A DNA stretch of 57,382 nucleotides, taken from assembly GCA_023231475.1 (NCBI GenBank), contig JALJEE010002904.1, positions 1 to 57,382 of the forward strand, read 5' to 3'. This document shows, one piece after another, positions 10,679-24,152 of this stretch. This DNA is from Seison nebaliae. Its lineage: Eukaryota; Rotifera; Pararotatoria; Seisonacea; Seisonidae. A model generated the notes under the pieces. It was not told where the DNA came from. It made no database searches and saw only the letters and a list, made by a program, of their open reading frames with translations. Both the position numbers and the translations under genes were made by a program. Each line of letters opens with the position of its first letter. Position 1 is the first letter of the stretch.

Positions 10679-11773
10679 GATAAAAGAAGTTTACGTCGCT
10701 CATCGTCATCATCCGGAGCATCAATTGAGAAGAAGATTCTTACAAAAGATTTCCTAGCAAACAATTCCTTCTTTCATTATTTCTCCTCATTTCCTAACCT
10801 GCTCAAATATCATATTGGATCGATTTCCAATATTCCCATTCGATAAACATTCTGGGAAATCAGAATGAAAAGGTTTCATCTTTCTTCTCTTCTAAATATC
10901 CGCAGAAGTAATTCTCTTAGGAGAATTACGTAGAACTCTTCGTCAAAACCGACTAAAATTAGATGACTTGATTCCTAAAAACATACGAGATCGTTCTAAA
11001 TACTAAAAGGATTTCTTTCGTTTAGATATGTGGAGGATCATTGGAAGACATTGGCAAATATGAAAACTGATTATCGATATATCATGCAACATGTTGGTGG
11101 AGCGACAAAGCAAATGCTTTCAAAATCCGAATTGGCTTCTTATGACGAAAATCGACTACTTAAAAAGAGTTTTATGAATCGAATGAAATTCTTATTTGAA
11201 CCTCGACGAAAAAAATCACAATTGCTACCCATCTCAACCGAAAGAAATTATTCAATGGAAATACTAAAACCAACGAGTCAAATCGAAATGTATTTGAATA
11301 TTGTGGGACTTTCGTTAATCGATTCGCTCGCAGCTTATCCTTCAGCCGACGTCATTATTGGTACTTATATCTATTCGTATTACACGAATTGTAGGAAACA
11401 ATATGAAGAAACCAAACCCAATAATTATATTACATCTATACACGAACCAAATACCGAATTAGATAGTGAGAATTCCTCACAAACTGATGAAATAAAACTC
11501 CCATCGGAACTGTTGGAATACGAAGCAAATAGTTATAATTCCGAATATACAACTTCTGATACCAGTTCTCAATCCGACGATTTCTTCCCAGATCATACGG
11601 ATGACGCCACATTGGATGTGAGGACACTTCCCTCTTATTACGAGAAACAAAGAACAAATAAATTTATACGGACTAATTTCGATTATAATAAGTTTTATCG
11701 AATTTCGGATTTGGAAAATAGCAATCTGTCAATTTTTATTGTTTCGGCTCATTATTATTCTTTCACCAACTGA
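10679..11773 (+). CDS. Hypothetical protein, exon structure unresolved
   Basis: The main coding block runs from an acceptor near 11025 (cgtttag) to a stop at 11773, about 248 residues starting YVEDHWKTLANMKTDY. It is hydrophilic, mixed in composition, and has an acidic Ser/Thr-rich stretch around residues 145-200. A likely first exon starts at 10679 (MDKRSLRRSSSSSG, then LTKDFLANNSFFHYF, which weakly recalls the start of RGS-domain proteins). A middle exon near 10913-11000 has an open frame (LRRTLRQNRLKLDDLIPK). I could not find phase-compatible splices joining all three, so either the model is wrong or there is a disrupting change. No family is assigned. Confidence 0.4.
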
Positions 11774-14700
11774 CCATCATGTTTTTCGTCCGAAAAATCT
11801 TCCTCATGAAATAATCTTCCTCTAAATCTGTCTCTCGTCAAACAGATTGACAAATGAGAAAGATGCGAATAAGTTTCACCTTATGCAATCGTCCTCCATT
11901 CTTTAACTCAATTTACCTTGAGTGAGCTTCCTCTTCTGCTTAAATAGATATTATCTTTCTCTATTTTATCCATCAGTCTAACATTTCATTACGGTTCCCG
12001 TGCAAAATTCATTCCTTTCATTTCTCTATCTTCGTCTCCAGTCTATTATCATGGACATTTCCATATATTTGAAAAGGACAATAAAAGATAATAATGACGA
12101 ACAAGAACAACAAGCATTTCTGCTTCATCAACTTGAAAGGGGGTAAGTTGCTAATGAAATTCCATATCAAACTCTTCATTTCAACAATACAATCAGATCG
12201 ATTATCTCTAAAGAATTACACTGATCTTTTCTCGCCATTTGAATGTTCGTCAATAACCTTTTCTAATTCCACTTCATTCTACCTTTCCTTCTTTAACTTA
12301 TCATCATTCGATATCACATAGTTTCGAATAAGAAATTTTTATTAGTTCATTAAATATCATTCTCTTTCAGTCATTTACTCCTTAACTACATAATCTTTAT
12401 GAGACGACTATTTCTAATAGAAATGCAAATCAATCGATAATAAACGATTCTTCTTATGAGAGACAAATATAATAGTAGTATTAAAAAAGAAGAAAAAAAC
12501 AATATTCATAAAAACCTTTCCCAGATAATTTCTTTTGAGATAAGTTAATTTGAAAGAAATATTCATCAAGAAAATGTGTGTCTAATCTAAGATTCATCTT
12601 TTAAAGATAAGCAGCTTTCGTGCAACGATTTAGGAGAATTCAATAGAATTTATTAACCGTCATTCTATCACCATACAATTTATTCATCATTCATACTTCT
12701 CAAGATTAGCTAGTAGGCAAACTTATTATCTTCATCTCAAAAGAAATTCATTTGGAAAGTTGCTAATATTCATCTAACATAAGTGAAATTACATGTCTAA
12801 AAGAATTACGAGAAAGGAACATTCTTATTCTTATTCTTCTTCTTCTTTTTGTTCACCATTGCCAGTTAGCCATATATCCTTCAAACTTGTCGCCATATTC
12901 ACCTATACAATTTTAGCGCATATAAACTCTCTGGGGTAATGTCAAACAATATAGAAATGAAAAGAATAGAAATCTTTTACCTGGTTTGTACAACCTGCAT
13001 TCTATATATCAATCAATTCGTTTCAGAGATTATGAAAGGAATATTCCATTTTTTTTTATTGGACGACTACAATTAGTTACGCTAAAGTTATTAGACGAAT
13101 GAATATGGTAGTTATATAATTCTGTCGAATTTCATGATATATGTCACAATTCGTTTTCAATTTGTGCTTTTGAGCAAATTTTTACTGTCAAACAAATAAA
13201 ACGGCTAATAAAAAGAAGGAAGGAATGAGAGAAGAGAAATTAATAAAGAATGCAAAAGAAATTTAGTTTGTTCAGAAAATATGAGAATTGTGACGATATT
13301 TACGAATAGTTTCCGTTTCAATTAGATGTCAATCCGTTATCATTCTAATTATTTTCCTTCTGCTAATCATGTGAAGAAGGGGGAAGAAGAGGGAAATCTT
13401 TTTCAGAGAAATTCCACCAACTTTCTCCCAACTCCGATTAGCAAATTTGGTGGTAAGTAGTTATACTTAATTTTTTATTCATTCCTGATGCATGGTAATG
13501 TTACTGGTACGGAAAATGCGGAAAGAACTCTAATTTTTTTTAATGTACAAAACTTCTTCAATTAGACTCCAACTTTCCCCAAATTGTATGAAGAATATTC
13601 CTCAATAAAATTACTTCGATTAAGTAACTTTCTTATCTTCCCAACACATTTACTTACGTCCACATCCGTCAGGTTCACAACATTGTTTACCAGTTTTTAT
13701 GAATAATTCTCATTTTAACAAAATGTAAATATTTGAGAAGTTACAATAAGTAGAGGAAGATTATATTCAGTTCAACAAACCATAAGAGATTTCTTTATAG
13801 AATATCTTATGCAGATGGATGGCCTCCATTACATTATATCATATCTTACTTCATCTTCACATTTGTGTGAACTGTTGGGAAAACATTCATCTTGAGAGGA
13901 AGAAAACATAAACGATAGTTATAAATTGATATGTCTTAAAATTGAATAATAAATCAACAGAAAGTGGCACCATTTTCATTAACGGAATCAGGAAAAATAA
14001 GATGAAAATGAAAGTTATGAACTACCTTCAAATTAGCCCAGAAAGAAAAGAAACTAAATGAATTTATTTTAAGTAGACGAATGAGGAAATGAGACAGTTG
14101 CGAAAAAATAATATTAACAGACAAATATTTAACGAAATATTTAAAATTAAGAAATTTCTGTCGAAATAGAATTATCGATTGAAAAAAGTAGAATATGAAG
14201 ATTATAATTTTTATAAATTTGAAGCAAAAAGTTAAACGAAAATGTCTTCTAATTTCAGGAAGTTCAGCTAAAGTTAGAATCGATGGAATAAGTCGTTTGG
14301 TTGCCTGTCGTTATAATTATATATCTCGTATATTCTATGAAATGTACATAAATTCCTTTTGGACATGTATATAGATAGACATTCGATACCATCAGATAAA
14401 GGACATCGACGGTGTTTAATTATATTTTAATTTCCATATAGTTCGTTTTGTAAACTTCGCATATCGTTGATTGTTGTGTTCAAAATGAAATTATGATAAA
14501 ACTGACGAGAATAATATAGGAAACGAACATCGTTAACGATTAGTTGGAGAAAGAACAATACCATCATCTGAGTCGTGCTACTGAATTGTTTGGAGGATGG
14601 AAATAATAAATTGAAAGATGATCGATCATTCTCTTTCATTCTTTTTGTAGTAGGAGCTGTTATAGAAGGACTGCTTGTTGATTATTATTATTGTTATTAT

Positions 14701-15368
14701 TGCACCATTACCCTCCAGTTAGAATGCACCGAAACTGCATAAAAAACAAGAAGACCAATAATACGTTGTTCTTTTTATGTAATCGTATTTTATAGTTTAT
14801 TGCTGATAACTTTCTCCAATGTCATAACAAGTATGGTTAGAACATGCTCATTCTAACTATCGATCGTCCTGTTCCTCTTATTTCGTCTAAATGAAGAATA
14901 TGCTCTACTAAAATAATGTATCTATTTCATTTAATTGAATTAATTCGAATGAAATATATTCTCGTTCTGTATTATTACAACTCGTCTCCCCATTTCTCCC
15001 ATCCTTCAATTCTTCTACCTAATAATTTTACCTTATCTTCTCCTCCAACTAACTTTATTCATTGTCAATCTTTCTTTCCAATTGTCGAGTGAAACTCATC
15101 AAAACCCATTCTATTAGTATTGGTGTAAATTAACAAGCAGTTACACAAATTTAATGTTCAATATAGAGTGATAATTGAAAAAAAATTGAAGTGATTCAAA
15201 ATTTATGGGAAAATTATTTTTTCGTTGAATAATAAATTTTAAAAAATAAGAGAAATTTTATTTGAAACAGATTAATTTCCGTTTATATGAATTTGTCATT
15301 AGTCGTTTATGATTTACATGGAATTACTTAATTTAATTCTTCTCATCAATAGTCAATGATCATAACAA
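11774..15368. other. Long intergenic stretch upstream of the glutamate receptor gene
   Basis: About 3.6 kb of AT-rich DNA with no supportable exon or RNA gene. It probably contains 5' non-coding exons and regulatory DNA of the receptor gene at 15369. I see no convincing element. Confidence 0.45.
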
Positions 15369-18300
15369 ATGTCAGTAACTTACAGAGGAGGATGTAACAA
15401 TCGAAATCTTATCCTAATAACAATTTTTCAATTATGCAAAATTTCTGCACAAACATCTTCCTTCCGCTCTTATGCTACTCTGGAAGGCGACGTCATGATT
15501 GGAGCACTATTCTCAATTCACGATCCACCAACAACACCATCACAACGATCGGATCGACTTTGTTCCTCTACAATTCGAGAACAATATGGAATCCAACGAG
15601 TGGAAGCGGCAAGAATGCTTTGGAAAGAAATCAATGATCCGATCAACGGAATTTTGAAATCACAAACTGGATTTACAATGGGAATTGAAATCAGAGACAC
15701 TTGTTGGTTTTCATCAATCGCTTTGGAGCAAGCCATTGAATTTATTAGGAATACTTTAATGACAATTAGAAGACAACCGTTAACGGTTCGACAGAAACGT
15801 TTGATAGAGACTCGATTATTCACTCGATTAACACGCGATATTCGAATGAATATGGGGAATAATGATATGAAGCCAATTGTTGGTGTAATCGGACCCGGTT
15901 CTTCAGACGCGACGATTTATGTCCAAAGTCTATTACAATTATTTAATATACCTCAAATTGGATTTTCTGCTACATCGTTGGAATTGTCAACGAAAGAAAA
16001 ATTTCCTTATTTTCTTCGCGTTATTTCGTCTGATAATATGCAAGCACAAGCTATTGCTGATATTCTTTATCATTTCAATTGGACTTATATTTATGCGGTT
16101 GGGACACAAGGTTCTCTTTTTCGTTTAAATTCAATTAAATTTAAATTCATTCTTTAAATGAAAGGTAGTTATGGAGAGAAAGGTATCGAAGCACTTCAAC
16201 ATTATGCAAGTGAAAAGAATGTCTGTTTAGCGAATGCCAATCAAAAACCATTGATTGTTGATAGTGCCTCATCATCGAAAGTTTACGATGAAATTATTAA
16301 GAAAGTTCAACAACAGAAAAATTGTAAAATCATCGTTTGTTTCTGTCAAGTTACTGATTTTTCTCAATCAATAAATAGAATAATAATAAAACGTCATTAA
16401 GGGAGAAGCGATAACGAAATTGTTGGAAGCGAAAGAAAAACTGGAGGATAAAGGACGAAATTTTAAAATTATCGGTTCAGACGGTTGGGCTGACAGATTG
16501 GAACTGATTAAAGATTTTGATGAAGCTGCACATAATTCTATATCTGTTAAAGTCACTTCGGCACCGGTAGCACGCTTTCAAGAATATTATTCAAGACTTA
16601 AACCTGAAATAGTTTCACCAATGGAGAATCCATGGTTTAATGAATTTTGGACACAGAAGTTCAATTGTACACCAACTGACACTAATTGTAGAAGTTGGAG
16701 AATTTCTGTTTATTTTTAATTATTATGAGAATTTAAAGAAAAACAATTACCCGAAATCTCTGCAATGGATCCCAAACTTGGTTTTGTTATGAATGCCATT
16801 CTAGCAATGGCTCATGGCTTGAAAAATATGCATACCGTTTTATGTAAGGAGAAAGGGAAACCATGTGAACAGATGCAAGTAATTAATGGTACACTATTGA
16901 GAGATATGTTAATGAAAGTTAATTTTGCTGGTGTTACTAATGATATGATACATTTCGATCCAAACGGTGATCCACCAGGAAAGTTAATTCGTTATTCTTA
17001 TTCGATAAAAATTCATAACTTTTCTAATTATAACCATGCTGTTAATAGATATGATATTTTGAGTTATCAAAGTCAATCAGATAAGTTTTCGGATAATTAT
17101 TCAAATGGAAAAACTCGTAATAAGAGATTAGGACAGTACAAATTGATAGGTGTTTGGGACAGTCAACTACCAAGAAATTATCGATTGATTCTCAACGATT
17201 TCATTCGGAATTTAACGGTAATTGACGACATTAGTTTTAGTCGTTGTTCAGAAGAATGTAAATTTGGAGAGAAAAGAGTTTAAATTAACTTTCTCTCATA
17301 TAATTCCTTTTAATTTCATTTTATACAATTTCTTTAATTTTCTTCTAATCGTTTTGTAATGGATAGGTAGTAAGTGAAGCGAAATGTTGTTGGTCTTGTG
17401 AAGAATGTGAACGGGACGAATATTTGGAAAATTCGTTTACTTGTAGAAAATGTCCGATCGATCAAATCCCTCATGTAAACATGAAACATTGTATAAAACC
17501 GAAGATAACATACTTGCAATGGCATGATGTTGGAGCGATAATCTCTCTAATATTTGCAACTTGGGGAATCATTTTATCATTATTCATCGCCATCATTTTT
17601 GCAATTCATAATAATACGAGTATTGTCAAATCGACGACGAGAGAACTGTCTTACATAATTATCGGAGGAACTTTCATTTGCTATATTTGTACTATTTTCA
17701 TGTTAGCCGAACCACATCCATTCTTATGTACGATAAACCGCAGTCTACCATCAATTGCATTCAGTATGATTTATGGTGCGTTAGTCACTAAAACGAATCG
17801 AATACTTCGCATATTACAAGCTTCGAAAAAGATACGAATGAAAAAATTGAATTGTGTATCATTGACATCTCAAATCATTATCACATTATTCATCATTTCC
17901 ATAGAATTGTCCATCATAGTTGTAGTACTCTATATCGAACCACCAATCGTCCATTATCGAATGGTATTTGGAAAGAAGAATACCATCAATAATGAAATAA
18001 GTGCGAACTTATCAATCCCATATTTCCATGACGAGAAAATTATGGAATGTAAATCTACTAAATTTAGCGTTCTCGTTCCATTATCATTCGATTTCTTCCT
18101 CTTATTCATGTGCACTTTATATGCAATTAAAACTAGAAATGTCCCCGAGAATTTTAATGAAGCCAAATTTATCGGATTCAGTACTTATACTACTTGGGTG
18201 ATTTGGATTGCTTTCATCATCATTTATTTCACCTCAGATAACAATAAAATTGTTACATTATGTATCTGTGTCTCATTGAGTGCATATGTCGTGCTCATTA

Positions 18301-19364
18301 TTTTATTCTGTCCAAAATGTTATATTATTCTATATAGACCTGAAAAAAATCAACGAGCAGCATTCGCCACAGCCAAAGGTGTTCGATGTCACATTGGTGC
18401 AAGTACAAGTAACTTAGCTAACAATTCAACAGTTCCCCATCAATCAAATTATCTTCATATCAGAAAATTATCATACGATTCGAAATTATTCAGAAGTACA
18501 TCATTAAAACGGTTTTCTTCCTTTTTTCATAAACAAAAATTTTTCATTCCATCATCAATTTTCAGACCTATCATTACCTCATATTCGGCGAAAGGATCTT
18601 TACAGAATTTTAAGAAGAAGAATTTATCATTGAGTTTGTTAAAATTATTTCGAATATATTTCCAAAAAGAAGAAAAGAAATGTGCGGAAACAAAACCGGT
18701 AACACCACGAAGATCACACACGATAAATCATGCTTTTGTTAATATAATTGAACGATCGAATTCTGTTCAGAATCCTTATTTTCCCAAACAGAATAATACT
18801 ACACAATCCTTATTAACAAATACAAAATTGCCAATTATACCAATTCGACGAAATTCAAGTGAGAGTCGTTTACAACCGATAACTAAATCGATTCAAACGG
18901 AACCGACCTCATTATTTGATAAATTTATACACATAAATTCTGAAGATGATGATTATGTCGATCGAAGTAATAGTTTCGACACATATCCTAAAGTCTATTC
19001 ACAAGGACAATTGTATCGTCTGAGCGAATTGAGTAATTTACCAGACAGTGAATTAATTCAGTTGAAAAATATAATGCCAAACAAACATCGAGGTAGATCG
19101 TTCGATACGACTACCATCGAAAATGATATGACATCGTCCGTCTTTAATAATTCTTTCATTGAACATTATCCAAAAGCGAAAAGGAAAAGTCATTCCGTTC
19201 GTAAAAATCGTAAATACCAACCATCCAGGAATCAGGATTTACTTACATCAATTCTCCATATTCATCCTGCTACCGATAGTTCCATCGACATTCTCAATGA
19301 ACCAGTTACCTTTTTTCTTCTCCTACTACAAATTATTCTTATTTCAATAGATGATTTTCAATAG
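15369..19364 (+). CDS. Metabotropic glutamate receptor-like class C GPCR
   Basis: Five exons: 15369-16110, 16165-16349, 16402-16693, 16739-17277 and 17367-19364, all phase-consistent, giving 1251 residues. A signal peptide is followed by the bilobed ligand-binding domain (EQYGIQRVEA, then EIRDTCWFSS). It includes GPGSS at 175-179 and SATS at 200-203, which hold the Ser and Thr that bind the glutamate alpha-amino/carboxyl groups in mGluRs. A Cys-rich linker follows (CSEEC...CCWSCEEC), then seven membrane segments with the family signature VPENFNEAKF. A tail of over 300 Ser/Lys-rich residues follows the last helix. The REQYGIQRVEA and IEFIRN motifs are closest to mGluR1/5. Only a weak PxxF (PTSLF) resembles a Homer site. 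The 3' end is uncertain: a GT-AG intron could begin near 19302. Expected role: glutamate signalling through G proteins at the plasma membrane. Confidence 0.88.
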
Positions 19365-20375
19365 ATTCTCTGATCATTGTACAAACACTTCCAATACTTT
19401 GAATTATGCGAGAAAGTATAGAACTTAATAAGCGATATCTTCCGATATTCCGATCAATTCGACAATACTCATTCAACTCATTCCGGTAGAATTACCCTTC
19501 GTACCTCCGATTGAATCTGAACGAATAACTGAAACTTTTTATAAATTTTGTTGATAACCAATAAAATATGGTAAATCAAATATTTCTTTTCTAAATTTAT
19601 TATATATAACATATTATATTATAAGATCAAATCCCCTCGAGGTAAATTAAAAGGAAAAAAAATAATCGGACAAAATTCAATTTTTTTTAAATGCCCATAA
19701 TTTTCTTCAAATAACATTCTATGCGTAAAGGAGCATATCGTTAGATAAATATATACCTCTTTCTAATAATCCTAACTCTCAGGCAAATAAATGTTAAATT
19801 CGGTCTCAAATGATCGATTAATTAACAAAGTTAATTTTTCTCTATTTTTGAGATTCGAAAATCACATTTTAAGTGGTTAATCTTAAAGAAAAGTTTAATC
19901 TAACAATTGCGTAAGTAAAATATTCGATTTCATCATGAAAAAACGATACAGAATAAAAAGAAAAATTTTTTAATTTTCATTAGTTACCTAATTATTGAGC
20001 ATCTTTCGAAAGCGGTTTTTTTGCATTAACTAAGAAATTTTAGTGATTAATTAAATTTTCTCACACGGACGATTTAGAAAGTTTATTTTTTCGCCTTTTT
20101 AAACATTAAAAAGCTATATGTAGAATAATCTCGGTTATTCTCTGCTATAACTGATTGATGAAAAATTATTTAATAATTTTTATTATAATTATGAATATAA
20201 TTATATAAATATAAAGCTTAAATGTGAATCAGTGAATCGGAAGTTTGAACCTAATTGGAATTGTATTAAGAAGGAAAAAAAATAAAGAATAATGACCTTT
20301 TACTAATTGGAAAGTATAAAAATTAGCTAATCCTCAAAATAAGAATTAATACACTTCTCTAACAAAAGTGAAGAT
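19365..20375. other. AT-rich intergenic stretch
   Basis: About 1 kb between the receptor and TAF13. No supported feature beyond presumed 3' UTR and promoter. Confidence 0.5.
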
Positions 20376-20823
20376 ATGCAGGATGAGCAAAATTCAAGGA
20401 AAGCAGCAGCTCTTGAAAGTAAAAAGAAACGTATTTTCTCGAAAGAAAGTTTAAATTCTTATTATTTACGATGTTCACGAAGAATATTTAGTAAAAAATA
20501 TGATGACGGCATTTGGTGACCAAGCTCCACCTAAACCAGAAAGTGTGGAATTGATCGAATGCATGACAATGGATTACCTTAAACAAATGGTTCTAATTTA
20601 TTCTCAATTTTTCATTATTCATTCAAATCAACAGATCCTGAAAGCAGTTGAAATTAATGGACATAATCGAATTACGTTAGACGATGTTTTGTTCGTTGTC
20701 GCTAATGACGTACCAAAATATACTCGAATTAAAGAACTATTAGAAATTAGTGAAAAGATCCGTATGGCTAAGGCGATGATGGAGAAATTGGATGATGCTG
20801 ATAATCAACAAATACCTAAATAA
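20376..20823 (+). CDS. TAF13: TFIID subunit TAF13
   Basis: Exons 20376-20448, 20492-20589 and 20635-20823 give 119 residues; human TAF13 has 124. The family landmarks are in order: a basic N-terminus ending KKKRIFSKE, MMTAFGD, the histone-fold helix ESVELIECMTMDYL, a loop, ITLDDVLFVVANDVPKYTR, and a C-terminal helix. TAF13 pairs with TAF11 through histone folds within TFIID and contacts TBP, so it acts in RNA polymerase II initiation. The second intron is 45 nt, a multiple of three, and has no in-frame stop, so unspliced RNA would add 15 residues inside the histone fold. The stop is only 35 bp before the PIG-F start on the same strand. Confidence 0.88.
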
Positions 20824-20858
20824 AAAAATTAGCTCAGCAATTGTGTCGATTGAGAAAT

Positions 20859-21647
20859 ATGTGGATCGTTACGCTTCTGTCTTTTCTTCATACAATTTAC
20901 ATTTACAAATATGTAGTACCTGATGAATGGAATGACAGTGGAAATTTACCAGAATCTCTCGATTATAACTTATGTGTTACATGTCTCATTTATTTTACTC
21001 TTCTTCTCCTACTATTTTCCAAAGGGAAAGTTTCTAATTTATTTAATTCGGAAAAAACACAACATATTTAAATGTATTTTTAAAGTTCAATAAATTTTTT
21101 TTTACGAACATTATCCAAGTTTTTCTTCTCACTTATCTCATCTTATTTCTGTATGGAGCAATTGTATTTTGGTTAAATTTCCTTTTCGAAAAACAACAAC
21201 AGCAACATAATTTTGTATTTGACAGTTACGGAACTTTCTCACTAACATTGATCATCGTTTCCTCACTACTTCACAAGATTTCCCATAAAGAATATTTCGA
21301 TTGCAAATCCACCGATTTCTTAATACGACTTTTGGAGGATGAGAAAGTTTTGGAGAATTCACAAATTTTGAGTATTTTCGGTTGTTGGTTAGGTGCCTTC
21401 ACTATTCCTCTCGATTGGGATCGGCCTTGGCAAGTTAGTTAATTTGTTGACTTATCAAATCTTATTTTTTTTCTCATCCAAGTTGTGGCCTTTAGCCTTG
21501 ATATTAAGTCACCATCTCGTTTATTTAGGTAGTGAATTATTTTTTATGTCTATGAAAATTATTCGGAAACAGATGGAAGAAAAAAATCAGAATATTTTTA
21601 TAGATAAATTATCTCGTTTGAAAAAAATTATTTTAAAGTCAATTTAA
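20859..21647 (+). CDS. PIGF: GPI biosynthesis protein PIG-F
   Basis: Exons 20859-21029, 21086-21433 and 21483-21647 join in phase 0 and give 227 residues; human PIG-F has 219. Hydrophobic segments run through the whole protein, as expected for this multi-pass ER membrane protein. The diagnostic C-terminal motif GCWLGAFTIPLDWDRPWQ, followed by WPLAL, matches the family signature GAWLGAFPIPLDW. PIG-F is the shared partner of PIG-O and PIG-G, stabilising the enzymes that add ethanolamine phosphate to mannoses of the GPI precursor. The upstream neighbour TAF13 ends 35 bp before this start, so the promoter must lie inside TAF13 or the two may be co-transcribed. Confidence 0.9.
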
Positions 21648-21938
21648 TTATGTGATGAACGATGGAAACAATTAGTTTAATTTGATATAAAACTTTATAT
21701 ATAAATCACCTGACTTATAATTATATTCTAATTAAATTAATTGTTCTTTAATTATTAATTTCTTTTTTTGCTTGTCGAAAATATTCTTTCTAATTTAATC
21801 TAATAATTCTCTCAAAAATTAGTCTAACTAATTTGATGTTTATATATTTCATTTGTTCCTAAATAATTTCATTCAAATTTCCATCAAATTCTTTTCCCAT
21901 TAAATGTCAAATCATATTATTTTGAATATTTCGAATAG

Positions 21939-22584
21939 ATGTTTTCAAATAAACTTTCAATATTTCTCTTCTTCATCTCCTTCTGTTCAATTTATTCTTC
22001 AAAATTCTACAAATCATCAATAAAAAAACCAGTTAGAATTTCTCTTATTTATCAATTTTTGAATTTTTCTGTTGTTATAGTCATGGGAGAATTGTTATTC
22101 GAATTCTCCGATGTTCGTCCAAAATTTGACATTTCCTGATCCGCTCTTAATTAACAGAGACAACACCTTCTCTATTACACTCGATCAAAAACGAACAATC
22201 GATTCTCCTTTGAAAGTTGGATGAGTAAGTTTTTCATAATAAAATTCTCTTTTGTTTCAGGGAAAACTTGAAATTGAATACAAAGTTGGTCCGGTCTATG
22301 TGGAGATTCCATGTATTGACGATTATGGCAGTTGTACGTACGATGATTTATGTAAACGTTTGGAATCGGTGCAATGTCCACCTGAATTGAAGGAACAACA
22401 TTTCAATTGTACTTGTCCTATCATTGGACCGAATATCGTCCAAGTCAATAATATAACTTTACCTCTCCATCCACCTGCAAAACTTTCTATTCCAACTGGC
22501 GATTATAAATTAAAACTGTCTGTCGATAATGAGAAAGATCATATGTTCTGTCTGGAAGTATTTTTCAAAATTGAAAACGATTAA
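21939..22584 (+). CDS. GM2 ganglioside activator-like lipid-binding protein (ML domain)
   Basis: Exons 21939-22031, 22081-22215 and 22261-22584 join in phase 0 and give 183 residues; GM2A precursors are about 190. A signal peptide (MFSNKLSIFLFFISFCSIYS) is followed by SWENC, as at the start of mature GM2A. Then come SPLKGKLEIE, IPCIDDYGSCTYDDLC, CPPEL, CTCP and GDYKLKLSV. The spacing of cysteines and the IPC-D-GSCT motif fit GM2A closely. The family folds as a lipid-holding beta cup; in vertebrates it presents GM2 to lysosomal hexosaminidase A. In arthropods the ligand is less clear, so glycolipid or lipid transfer is inferred. A lysosomal or extracellular location is expected. Confidence 0.85.
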
Positions 22585-22802
22585 ACTAATCACATTAATT
22601 AATCAGTTTCTCTTAAAATAAATCCTTCAGTTTATTTCATATTTGAAAAAATAGTAATAGTTTCTTATGAATAAAATTATGAATAAGATCAGGTCGTAGA
22701 AGATATGTGAAAAGAGAATTTCTTAAAGAAAAAAAAAAGCTAAAATAGATTATTACATTAATAATGACATCCCAATAAATCATTTAGGTGAAGATGCACA
22801 TA

Positions 22803-23706
22803 TTAGTTGTTTCCATTTTCTGTTTCGTCAAAATTAACTCGATCTTCTTCATCATCTTCCTCATTTTCAGTATTCGCGTCGCTTTCTTTTTCATCTTCAT
22901 CATCTTCATCATCTTCATCATCTTCATCATCATCATCATCATCATCATCATTCTTATCTTTATCTTTATCTTTATCGTCATCATTGTCTTTTTCGTCTTC
23001 TTCGTCTTCTTCGTCTTCTTCTTCGTCTTCTTCTTCTTCTTCGTCTTTTTTATTTTTATTGTCTTCTTCGTCTGATTCATCTGATTCGTCCGATTCATCA
23101 GATTCGTCAGATTCTGTTTCTTTATTTTGTTTTTTATTTTTTTCTTCATTTTTATCTTCTTCGTACTTATATTTTTGTACCTTCCTATCATCTTCATCGT
23201 TATCTTCGGTATCGGCTTCATATTCTTTATCGTTATTGGCGAGCTTTTTTAAATCAGGAACGATTATTGCATCTTCATCATTAAACCATTTAATTTTTTT
23301 CGGTTTATCTGTAGTGTCAACTTCAGGTGGCTCGTCAGGATCTTCTTTTTCATCTTCTTTTTCTGAATTGGCATCTTCTTTTCCTGAATAATCCTCATTA
23401 CTCACCATTTCATCCTTGTTCTTATTATCGTCTTCATGCTCTTCCCTGTCTGAATAATCTTCATCGTCTCCGTTAGAGTTTTGTTCTTCTTCGGCTTCCT
23501 CTTCTTCATCATTGTCTACACTTTCATCGCCCGAACCTTTATTTTTTTCTTCATCACTTTTAAAATCATCTTTTTCATTTTTCCCTCTAGATTCATTTCC
23601 TGATTCATCACCAGAGTTTTCTTTTCGAGATTCGTCACCGGAATCCTTTCCTGAGTTCTCATCAGACTCTTCTTCTTTAATTTTTTTCTTTTTTTTTGTT
23701 TCTTCT

Positions 23707-23738
<32 letters not shown>

Positions 23739-24152
23739 TTCTTCTTCCTCATCATTTTCTTCACTATCCCCACTATCCTCAGCACTGGAATAATCATATT
23801 TTTCCTTTTTATATTTAGGCTCTTGATTGTTTTGATAAGAGTTATCGATCGGACGGAGTTTTTTATTACCAGACTGAAAAATGTCGTATCGATAATCTTC
23901 CGCAATTGGTGAATCGGGTTTCACATCTTCCGTCTCCTCATCCTCATCCTCTTCTTTATTATATTTATTTTTCTTTCGATTCTCATTGAATATGCCTTCG
24001 TCTTCAGATCCTTGCTCTACCCTCTCAGCAACACGATAATTGTGGTCATGATTATTGGAATAAGCGATACCCACAATTACCACCACGGTAAATAAGAAGA
24101 CACATCCTAAAATAATTGCCCCACTACGTGATTTTCTATATCTGATATTCAT
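22803..24152 (-). CDS. Single-pass membrane protein with a very acidic Asp/Glu/Ser/Lys-rich tail
   Basis: A single exon of 449 residues. Residues 1-10 are basic (MNIRYRKSRS) and residues about 11-31 form one hydrophobic helix, so a signal anchor (type II) or long signal peptide is likely. The rest is low-complexity and highly charged: runs of Glu, SDESDESDE-type repeats, KDKDKDKN and DDDDDDDD. The composition resembles acidic matrix, Ca-binding or nucleolar proteins, but no domain is visible. The many GAA/GAT/TCA triplet runs mean that length variation between individuals is likely. Open frames on the other strand and shifted frames here are artefacts of the repeats. Confidence 0.7.

Noticed and set aside
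22784-23905. Ser-rich and Phe/Ile-rich plus-strand frames and a Lys/Met-rich minus-strand frame
   Set aside because: These are shifted or opposite-strand readings of the acidic GAA/GAT triplet repeats.
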